Part shown: positions 39,092 to 44,996 of the stretch, piece after piece
How the letters are laid out: each line of letters opens with the position of its first letter
Numbering within the stretch: position 1 is the first letter of the stretch
Assembly (NCBI GenBank): GCA_019747905.1
Contig: JAIEQG010000121.1
Span: forward strand, 1-44,996
Length of the DNA stretch: 44,996 nucleotides
Source of the DNA: Burkholderiales bacterium
GTDB lineage: Bacteria; Pseudomonadota; Gammaproteobacteria; Burkholderiales; Ga0077523
Direction: 5' to 3'
Notes under the pieces: generated by a model
The model's input: only the letters and a program-made list of their open reading frames with translations
Database searches by the model: none
What the model was told of the DNA's origin: nothing
Program-made: the position numbers and the translations under genes

Positions 39092-41428
39092 ATGAAAACA
39101 AAACGTGCGTTGCGGCCGCTTGCGGCCGCGTTGGCTCAACTCGGACCGCGCCGCCCTGCAGGCATCGCGGGGCACTCGGCGCCGCCGCGGATCGCGATCC
39201 GCGAGGAGAGCGGGCCGCGTTCGCGAACCGCGTGGCTGCCGCTGGGTGCGATGCTGACCGGCGTCGCCTTCGCGCCGGCCTCCGCCTTCGCGCAGGACGA
39301 CGCCACCAAGGGCAAGCCCAGGGAAGAGACGGTGCTTCCCGCCGTCAAGGTCGAGGATTCCGCCATGCAGACCTCCGACAGCTACCAGGGCGGCAAGACC
39401 CGTATCGGCAAGACCAACCAGCTGGCGAAAGACATCCCGCAGTCGGTCACCATCGTGCCCGAGAAACTGATCGTCGAGCGCAATGCCGACACGTTGAAGG
39501 AAGCACTGCGCAACGTGGCGGGCCTCACCTTCAACGCCGCGGAGGGTGGCCGCATCGGTGACAACATCACGCTGCGTGGTTACAGCGCCGTGGGCGACCT
39601 GTATCTCGACGGCATGCGCGATGTCGCGCAGTACAACCGCGACACGTTCAACCTGCAGCAGATCGACGTGCTGCGCGGATCGGCCTCGATGATCTTCGGT
39701 CGCGGATCCACCGGCGGCGTGATCAATCAGGTGAGCAAGACACCGATCCTGCAGGATACCGGCCGCGTCGCGATGACGGTGGGCAGCTTTGCCTATCGCC
39801 GGGTCACCGCGGACGTCAACCAGAAAGTGGGGGACAACGCAGCGATCCGCGTGAACGCGATGCTCACCAACTCCGACAGCTTTCGCGACTACGCCAGCAC
39901 CGACCGCAAGGGGGTGGCGCCGTCGGTGAGTTGGGGCATCGGCACGAAGAACGAGTTCATCATGTCGCTGTACCACCTCGAGTACAACGACGTGCCGGAC
40001 TACGGCATCCCGATCGTGAATCAGCCCTACGGCAAGCCGATCAACGTGCCGCTCAACACCTTCTACGGTCTGGCCGGAACCAACTACCAGAAGGACAGCG
40101 CCGACATCATGACCGGCGGCTGGATCCACCGCTTCGACGAGAAGACGGAGGTGAAGACCGTGATCCGCCGCGGGCAGTACCAGCGCGACCTGCGCGCCGT
40201 CGCCCCGAGCACCGGGGCGGCGCAGATCATCACCGATCTCACCACGGTCAACCGCGGACGGCAGGCGCGCGGCGCCAACGAGACGTCGACGACCATCCAG
40301 TCGGATCTCACGACGAACTTCGATGCGCTCGGCATGAAGCACTTCGTGCTCGCGGGCACCGAGCTCATCCGTGAAACGGCGGAGCGCTGGGGCTACGCCA
40401 ATGCGAACACGACGCCGGCCGCACCGGGTGATCCGGCGACGACGGTCGGCAATCCCAACGCGTTCCCCACGCTGCCTGCCAACTACAACAACTCCTACTT
40501 CAAGGTGAACCCGCAGAACTTCACGGCGAGCACCATCGGCCTGTATGCGCAGGACATGCTGGAGATCACCAGGCAGTGGAAGGTGGTGCTCGGTGCGCGC
40601 TGGGATCACTTCGACGCCGACTACACGACGATCAGCTCGGCCACTGCAACGCTGGGGCAGCAGACCAACTTCTCGCGCCGCGACCGCGTGTGGAGCTATC
40701 GCGGCGGCATCATGTACCAGCCCACCGATCTGTCGACCTACTACGTGTCCTACGGCACCTCGTTCATCCCGTCCGCGGACCTGTATGCGCTGGATGCGCG
40801 CACGACGAACACGCCGCCGGAGAAGAGCCGCAACATCGAGGCCGGCGCCAAGTGGGAGTTGTTCGACGGCAACCTGTCGGCTCGGACGGCCGTCTTCCGC
40901 ACCGAGAAGACCAACGAACGCAACACCGACCTGGCGCTGCCCGACATCGCGGTGCTCTCGGGTCGGCGTCACACGGACGGCATCGAATTGGAGGCTGCCG
41001 GGCGGATCACTCGCAATTGGGAGGTCTTCGCGGCCGTCGCCTTCATGCGCTCCGAGATCGACGAGCAGATCAACCCGTACGGGGTAGGGCTGCGACCGCA
41101 GAACACGCCGCCGTACACGGGGACGGTCTGGACCACCTACAATCTCGGCAGTGGGTGGAAGGTGGGCGGTGGCGTCGACTTCGTCGGTGACCGGCTGGGC
41201 TATGCCATCGGCAACACCGTTCCCTACCAGGCGCCGACGATCCGCATGGTGGATTCCTACATTCGTGCCGACGCGATGCTGTCCTACGATCAACCGCGCT
41301 ACGGCGTGCGGCTCAACGTCTTCAACCTGTTCGACACCAAGTACTTCGAGGCGATCTATCCGAACGGGCCGTTCGCTTACCCGGGAACATCACGGGCCGT
41401 GCAAGTGACACTGACCTTGAAGTGGTGA
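39092..41428 (+). CDS. TonB-dependent catecholate siderophore receptor (Fiu-like)
   Basis: A 778-residue outer-membrane receptor. The TonB box region is EETVLPAVKVED. The plug has QLAKDIPQSVTIVPEKLI, LRNVAGLTFNAAEGGRIGDN and IDVLRGSASMIFGRGSTGG, and the barrel ends in the outer-membrane motif VQVTLTLKW with terminal aromatic residue. The layout and the YbiX/PiuC-type neighbour point to the Fiu/PiuA group, which imports catecholate siderophore breakdown products. The N-terminus is odd: about 45 polar or basic residues precede the hydrophobic signal core (LPLGAMLTGVAFAPASAFAQ). AGGGAG sits before the ATG at 39092. Confidence 0.94.
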   Translation: MKTKRALRPLAAALAQLGPRRPAGIAGHSAPPRIAIREESGPRSRTAWLPLGAMLTGVAFAPASAFAQDDATKGKPREETVLPAVKVEDSAMQTSDSYQGGKTRIGKTNQLAKDIPQSVTIVPEKLIVERNADTLKEALRNVAGLTFNAAEGGRIGDNITLRGYSAVGDLYLDGMRDVAQYNRDTFNLQQIDVLRGSASMIFGRGSTGGVINQVSKTPILQDTGRVAMTVGSFAYRRVTADVNQKVGDNAAIRVNAMLTNSDSFRDYASTDRKGVAPSVSWGIGTKNEFIMSLYHLEYNDVPDYGIPIVNQPYGKPINVPLNTFYGLAGTNYQKDSADIMTGGWIHRFDEKTEVKTVIRRGQYQRDLRAVAPSTGAAQIITDLTTVNRGRQARGANETSTTIQSDLTTNFDALGMKHFVLAGTELIRETAERWGYANANTTPAAPGDPATTVGNPNAFPTLPANYNNSYFKVNPQNFTASTIGLYAQDMLEITRQWKVVLGARWDHFDADYTTISSATATLGQQTNFSRRDRVWSYRGGIMYQPTDLSTYYVSYGTSFIPSADLYALDARTTNTPPEKSRNIEAGAKWELFDGNLSARTAVFRTEKTNERNTDLALPDIAVLSGRRHTDGIELEAAGRITRNWEVFAAVAFMRSEIDEQINPYGVGLRPQNTPPYTGTVWTTYNLGSGWKVGGGVDFVGDRLGYAIGNTVPYQAPTIRMVDSYIRADAMLSYDQPRYGVRLNVFNLFDTKYFEAIYPNGPFAYPGTSRAVQVTLTLKW

Positions 41429-41499
41429 CCGCTTGCGCCGCTGCTTCCTGGAAACAGGTACGGCGGCGCGAACCGACTAGCTGAGCCACACCTGCCATC

Positions 41500-42183
41500 A
41501 TGATGCTGCACGTCCCCCAGGCGATCTCCCTCGACGCGGTGAAGCGCATCCGCAAGCTCATCGATGCGGCGCCCTGGACGGACGGGCGCATCACGGCAGG
41601 TACCCAGTCGGCCCAGGTCAAGAACAACCGGCAGCTGCCCGAAGATGCGCCGGCCTCGCGCGAGGCCCGGCTGATCGTGCTGGACGAACTGGGCAAGAGC
41701 GCGCTGTTCTTCTCGGCAGCGCTGCCGAAGCGGATCTATCCGCCGCTGTTCAACCGGTACGAGGGTGCGCACAACGCGTTCGGCAATCACGTCGACAATG
41801 CCGTGCGCACCTTCGCTCCAACCGGAGAGCACGTGCGCACCGACCTGTCGGCCACGCTGTTCCTGTGCGATCCGGACGACTACGACGGCGGCGAACTGAT
41901 GGTGCAGGACACCTACGGCGCACACTCGGTCAAACTGCCGGCGGGTGATCTGATCCTGTATCCGGCCTCGAGCCTGCACCGGGTGGAGCCGGTCACGCGC
42001 GGTGCGCGGGTGGCTTCGTTCTTCTGGATCCAGAGCATGATCCGCGATGTCGAGCGGCGCCGATTGCTGTTCGAGATGGACATGGCGATCCTGCAGCTGC
42101 GTCAGACCCAGGGCGAGACCGAACCTGTGGTGTCGCTGGTGGCCTCTTATCACAACCTCATGCGGATGTGGGCCGAGCTCTAG
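41500..42183 (+). CDS. PKHD-type Fe(II)/2-oxoglutarate hydroxylase (YbiX/PiuC-like)
   Basis: A 227-residue protein colinear with YbiX/PiuC. It opens [12 protein letters not shown], holds the iron motif HxD in [10 protein letters not shown] and the third histidine in [12 protein letters not shown], and has [20 protein letters not shown]. In E. coli and Pseudomonas the homologue lies beside fiu/piuA and is iron-regulated; its substrate is unsettled. It follows the receptor gene by 71 bases, a gap that contains a weak hairpin (GCGCCGCTG/CGGCGGCGC) but no T-run. Confidence 0.93.
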   Translation: MMLHVPQAISLDAVKRIRKLIDAAPWTDGRITAGTQSAQVKNNRQLPEDAPASREARLIVLDELGKSALFFSAALPKRIYPPLFNRYEGAHNAFGNHVDNAVRTFAPTGEHVRTDLSATLFLCDPDDYDGGELMVQDTYGAHSVKLPAGDLILYPASSLHRVEPVTRGARVASFFWIQSMIRDVERRRLLFEMDMAILQLRQTQGETEPVVSLVASYHNLMRMWAEL

Positions 42184-42188
42184 GAAGA

Positions 42189-42328
42189 GCGAAACTCTTT
42201 CACCACGAAGGACGCGAAGGGCACGAAGGAACACGAAGAACGGCTATTCGTTCTGGAACTCTACCTGGGGTTCCTTCGTGCGCTTTTCCTTCGTGTCCTT
42301 CGAGTCCTTCGTGGTGAAAGAGGTTCGC
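42189..42328. repeat. Inverted ACGAAGG repeat pair without a gene
   Basis: The left arm (42189-42240) reads GCGAAACTCTTTCACCACGA followed by several (N)CACGAAGG-like units. The right arm (42270-42328) is its inverted copy, ending CCTTCGTGGTGAAAGAGG then TTCGC. Only about 30 bases (42241-42269) separate the arms. The structure sits between the ends of the convergent PiuC-like and SDR genes. The same arms flank the GxxExxY gene further on. Confidence 0.88.
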
Positions 42329-42336
42329 CCTCCATC

Positions 42337-43203
42337 TCAGGCAACCGCCCGCGGCGGAGGCTTCGACGTATCGGTAGGCGACCGCTCCAGCAGGATGTCC
42401 TGCATGCGGGTTTCGATCGCACTTTTGATCTTCTGGTGCGGCAGGATATAGAAGCGCTCGTCGCGGATCGCCTCGAACACCCGGTCGCCCACCTGTTCGG
42501 CGGTGATGCGTCCGGACGACACCGCCTTGCGCAGCAGTTCCTCGCGGGCGATCTCGTCGGCGGAACGGGTGCGCTCGGGATTGCGCAGGTCCGCCGGCCG
42601 GTTGCGTTCCGAATCGGCGATGGCGGTCGGCACGTAGGCCGGGCACAGCACCGACGCCTTCACCTTGTCCGACTGCGACGCGAGGTCGTGATGCAGGCAT
42701 TCGGTCAGTGTCACGACGGCGTGCTTCGACACGCAGTAGATCGCCATGCCGGGCGGCGAAATGAGGCCGGCCACCGATGCGGTGTTGACGATGTGGGCCT
42801 CCTCGCCGTGCGCCAGCATCGCCGGCACGAAGCTCCGGATGCCGTGGATCACGCCGTAGACGTTGACCCCCAGGCACCATTCCCAATCGGCGACCGTGCT
42901 TTCCCAGGCGAGTCCGCCGGGTGCGACACCGGCGTTGTTGCAGACCACGTGCACCTTGCCGAAATGGGCCAGTGTCGCGTCGCGCAGGTGGTCCACCTGG
43001 TCCGCCTTCGATACGTCGCAACGCACGCCGATGGCGGCATGCCCGGCGGCGGAGAACTCTGCCACCGTCCGGTCGAGGGCATCCTGCTGCACGTCGGCCA
43101 GCACGATGCGCATGCCTTCGCGTGCGAAACGCTGCGCCATGGCCCGGCCCAGCCCGCTGGCTCCACCGGTGACGACGGCCACCTTGCCCCGAAAATCCTT
43201 CAT
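42337..43203 (-). CDS. Short-chain dehydrogenase/reductase
   Basis: A 288-residue classical SDR. Motifs: VVTGGASGLGRAMA (cofactor), CNNAGVAPGG, a serine in NTASVAGL and the Tyr-Lys pair in YCVSKHAVV. The aspartate after strand two (VLADVQQDAL) suggests NAD(H). The C-terminus carries an extra segment (ERFYILPHQKIKSAIETRMQ), common in SDRs near acyl-CoA genes. It is divergent from the phosphotransferase gene and ends nine bases from the inverted repeat pair. Confidence 0.92.
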   Translation of the reverse strand: MKDFRGKVAVVTGGASGLGRAMAQRFAREGMRIVLADVQQDALDRTVAEFSAAGHAAIGVRCDVSKADQVDHLRDATLAHFGKVHVVCNNAGVAPGGLAWESTVADWEWCLGVNVYGVIHGIRSFVPAMLAHGEEAHIVNTASVAGLISPPGMAIYCVSKHAVVTLTECLHHDLASQSDKVKASVLCPAYVPTAIADSERNRPADLRNPERTRSADEIAREELLRKAVSSGRITAEQVGDRVFEAIRDERFYILPHQKIKSAIETRMQDILLERSPTDTSKPPPRAVA

Positions 43204-43288
43204 CGTGCATCCCCCTGGAAACGGCGCCGAAGTCTATCTCAAGCCCTGGACCGCAGTGTATTCTGCCGCTCCACGCGAGGGAGTAGAG

Positions 43289-44356
43289 ATGCACGAAGAG
43301 AACGTCGGCACGATGCCGGTCCAGGAGAAGCACCGGTTCGACCAAGCCGCGCTGGCCCGTTGGATGGCTGTCCATGTCGACGGATTCCAGGGCGACCTGA
43401 AAGTCGACCAGTTCAAGGGCGGGCAGTCCAATCCTACCTTCGTGTTGACGGCCGGCAGCCAGCGTTACGTGTTGCGGCGCAAGCCGCCGGGCAAGCTGCT
43501 GCCGTCGGCCCATGCCGTGGACCGCGAGTACCGCATCATCACCGCGCTGCGGGATACCGGGGTGCCGGTCGCCAGGACCTATGCGTTGTGCATCGACGAG
43601 GCGGTCATCGGCACGGCCTTCTACGTCATGGAGTACGTGCCTGGCCGGGTGCTGTGGGATCCTTCGTTGCCCGGAATGACGCGGGAACAGCGCACCGCCA
43701 TCTTCGATGAGCTGAATCGCGTCATCGCGCTGCTCCATGGCGTCGACTACGACGCCGTCGGGCTCGCCGACTACGGCAAGCCGGGCAGCTACCTCGAGCG
43801 CCAGATCGCGCGCTGGACCAAGCAGTACCGGGCTTCCGAGACCGAGCGCATCGAGGCCATGGAAAACCTGATCGAGTGGCTGCCGAAGAACATTCCACCC
43901 GGTGACGAGACCACCATCGTTCACGGCGACTACCGGCTCGACAACGTGATGTTCCACGCGACCGAACCGCGCATTGCGGCGGTGCTCGACTGGGAGTTGT
44001 CCACTCTGGGCCATCCGATCGCGGACTTCGCCTACCACTGCATGACATGGCGGCTCACGCCGCAGGAATTCCGCGGCATGCACGGCTTCGATTTCGCCGC
44101 GCTCGGCATCCCCAGCGAAGAGGAGTACGTTGCGATGTACTGCCGGCGCACCGGCCGGTCCGGCATTCCGAACTGGGATTTCTACGCCGCATACAACATG
44201 TTCCGCCTCGCGGGCATCCTGCAAGGCATCATGGGGCGCGTGGTCGAGGGCACTGCATCGAGCGCGCATGCGATCCAGCAGGGCAAGCGTGCACGGCCCA
44301 TGGCGGAGGCGGGCTGGCGGCAGGTCGAGAAGATCCTGCGTCAAGCAACGTCCTGA
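43289..44356 (+). CDS. Aminoglycoside-phosphotransferase-fold protein (ACAD10/11 N-terminal type)
   Basis: A 355-residue kinase-fold protein. The catalytic loop is VHGDYRLDNVMFH, the metal site DWELSTLGHP, and the ATP lysine is probably in YVLRRKPPGKLL. HCMTWRLTP and NMFRLAGILQGIMGR match the branch fused to acyl-CoA dehydrogenase in animal ACAD10/11, thought to phosphorylate hydroxyacyl-CoA. It is not likely to be an antibiotic-resistance enzyme. GAGGGAG precedes the ATG at 43289. Its stop codon directly adjoins the left ACGAAGG repeat. Confidence 0.9.
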   Translation: MHEENVGTMPVQEKHRFDQAALARWMAVHVDGFQGDLKVDQFKGGQSNPTFVLTAGSQRYVLRRKPPGKLLPSAHAVDREYRIITALRDTGVPVARTYALCIDEAVIGTAFYVMEYVPGRVLWDPSLPGMTREQRTAIFDELNRVIALLHGVDYDAVGLADYGKPGSYLERQIARWTKQYRASETERIEAMENLIEWLPKNIPPGDETTIVHGDYRLDNVMFHATEPRIAAVLDWELSTLGHPIADFAYHCMTWRLTPQEFRGMHGFDFAALGIPSEEEYVAMYCRRTGRSGIPNWDFYAAYNMFRLAGILQGIMGRVVEGTASSAHAIQQGKRARPMAEAGWRQVEKILRQATS

Positions 44357-44389
44357 AACACGAAGGACACGAAGGGACACGAAGGAAAC
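44357..44389 (+). repeat. Left ACGAAGG repeat arm of the GxxExxY cassette
   Basis: AACACGAAGGACACGAAGGG followed by ACACGAAGGAAAC: three (A)CACGAAGG units in a row. It begins right after the phosphotransferase stop codon and lacks the CCTCTTTCA end seen in the other arms, so it may be truncated. Confidence 0.85.
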
Positions 44390-44404
44390 GGTGGAGCCAA
44401 GACT

Positions 44405-44794
44405 ATGAATCTGGGCAAGTCTCCACAGCTTGAGGCGATTGGCGCAGATGTAGTCGATGCGGCGCTGAAGGTTCACACTGCGTTGGGGCCCGGATTGTTG
44501 GAGAGCGTGTACGAAGTCTGCCTGGCTCACGAACTCACGGAGCGACGCCGAAGCGTCGAACGTCAGAGAGCGGTACCGGTGACATACGGTCCCAATCGGT
44601 TGGAGGCAGGTTTCCGGATCGATCTGTTGGTCGATGGTCTTGTGGTGGTGGAAGTCAAGGCAGTTGAAAAGCTGGTGCAGGTTCATGTGGCGCAAGTGAT
44701 TACGTACTTGAAGCTGGGCGGCTACCAGCTCGGGTACCTGCTGAATTTTGATGTGGTTCACATGAGGGATGGCGTCAAGAGACTGGTCAACTGA
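44405..44794 (+). CDS. GxxExxY family protein
   Basis: A 129-residue member of the GxxExxY family, named for the motif seen here in ALGPGLLESVYEVCLAHEL. It has a nuclease-like core: a central acidic residue in FRIDLLVDGLVVVEVKAVE followed by HVAQVITYLKLGGYQLGYLL. The D...ExK pattern resembles PD-(D/E)XK enzymes, but no activity is established as far as I know. It is bracketed on both sides by ACGAAGG repeats in inverted orientation, so gene plus repeats look like one unit. Codon use is less GC-extreme than in its neighbours (many TTG, GTT, GAT), a hint of transfer. Confidence 0.93.
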   Translation: MNLGKSPQLEAIGADVVDAALKVHTALGPGLLESVYEVCLAHELTERRRSVERQRAVPVTYGPNRLEAGFRIDLLVDGLVVVEVKAVEKLVQVHVAQVITYLKLGGYQLGYLLNFDVVHMRDGVKRLVN

Positions 44795-44798
44795 CAGA

Positions 44799-44846
44799 TT
44801 CCTTCGTGTTCCTTCGTGCCCTTTGTGTCCTTCGTGTTGAAAGAGG
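44799..44846 (-). repeat. Right ACGAAGG repeat arm of the GxxExxY cassette
   Basis: TTCCTTCGTGTTCCTTCGTG, then CCCTTTGTGTCCTTCGTG and TTGAAAGAGG. It is the inverted counterpart of the left arm and has the same outer end (CCTCTTTCA on the minus strand) as both arms of the gene-less pair near 42.2 kb. The final AGAGG also acts as ribosome-binding site of the next gene. Confidence 0.87.
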
Positions 44847-44853
44847 TATCGAT

Positions 44854-44996
44854 GTGAAAGCAGTCCTCTGCAAGCAACTAGGCCCCCCCGACCGTCTCGT
44901 CGTTGAGGACATTCCGTCCCTCGTCCCCGGCAAGGGGCAGGTGGTCGTCTCGGTCAAGGCGGCTGGAGTGAATTTTCCCGACACGCTCATCATCCA
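44854..44996 (+). CDS. Quinone oxidoreductase/zinc-type alcohol dehydrogenase family protein (5' part, runs off the window)
   Basis: Only the first 47 residues are visible. They read KAVLCKQLGPPDRLVVEDIP and then QVVVSVKAAGVNFPDTLII, the standard N-terminus of NADPH:quinone oxidoreductases of the medium-chain family. The GTG at 44854 has AGAGG seven bases upstream; an ATG two bases earlier is out of frame. The function beyond the family cannot be judged. Confidence 0.85.
   Translation, partial: MKAVLCKQLGPPDRLVVEDIPSLVPGKGQVVVSVKAAGVNFPDTLII

Noticed and set aside
43289..44356. Aminoglycoside resistance gene
   Set aside because: The fold is that of aminoglycoside phosphotransferases, but the motifs fit the ACAD10/11-type branch linked to acyl-CoA metabolism.
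42200..44761. An 853-residue minus-strand open frame across the SDR, phosphotransferase and GxxExxY genes
   Set aside because: It is low-complexity in composition (Arg/His/Gly-rich), lies opposite three well-supported genes and runs through the ACGAAGG repeats in a permissive frame.
44405..44846. Insertion sequence or integron cassette around the GxxExxY gene
   Set aside because: No transposase or integrase and no attC-like site or clear target duplication; it is reported only as a repeat-bracketed unit.

Overview
The window is high-GC DNA from a proteobacterium, most likely a betaproteobacterium. This is inferred from several features: a Bug/TctC-type periplasmic receptor, two PEP-CTERM proteins, a HemP gene inside a tonB-exbB-exbD cluster, a Fiu/YbiX-type iron-uptake pair and many GC-rich twin-palindrome repeats between genes. 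No rRNA, tRNA, CRISPR array or complete transposon is visible. Both ends of the window cut through a gene.

Layout. 1-9 kb: the end of a methyltransferase, a PEP-CTERM protein, an aldo/keto reductase, a thiamine-diphosphate enzyme divergent from a crotonase and a Bug receptor, then dodecin, a ceramidase-like membrane hydrolase and a TauD-type dioxygenase. 9-14.2 kb: a degradative-type (class II) HMG-CoA reductase, an ada gene coupled to a 2OG-Fe(II) oxygenase, an old-yellow-enzyme reductase and an AhpD-like protein. 14.4-18.1 kb: a PAS-GAF-GAF-GAF histidine kinase coupled to a NarL-type response regulator.

18.4-28.9 kb is the most coherent system. A binding protein, two permeases, a 64-residue membrane protein and two ABC ATPases are followed by DhaL, DhaM, HPr, enzyme I, a small helix-turn-helix protein and DhaK. 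The ABC part should import a small polyol or triose (glycerol or dihydroxyacetone is my inference). The second half is a complete PEP -> EI -> HPr -> DhaM -> DhaL relay that phosphorylates dihydroxyacetone on DhaK. The leader carries repeated ACTAAACA operator-like sites. GC-rich palindromes and a strong hairpin divide the transcript.

29-36.5 kb: an isochorismatase-like hydrolase whose last codons lie in a repeat, a PEP-CTERM sugar-dehydrogenase-like protein, an SDR, a CurA-like reductase, and a coupled run of alpha/beta hydrolase, cytochrome c, [2Fe-2S] protein and cytochrome c. The molybdenum subunit expected with that iron-sulfur protein is absent. A class I aminotransferase follows.

36.6-42.2 kb is an iron-uptake unit (tonB, exbB, exbD, hemP, Fiu-like receptor, YbiX/PiuC-like hydroxylase) behind a promoter overlapped by a Fur-box-like palindrome. 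42.2-45 kb holds an SDR, an aminoglycoside-phosphotransferase-fold protein, a GxxExxY gene bracketed by inverted ACGAAGG repeats (a similar pair without a gene lies 2 kb away) and the start of a quinone oxidoreductase.
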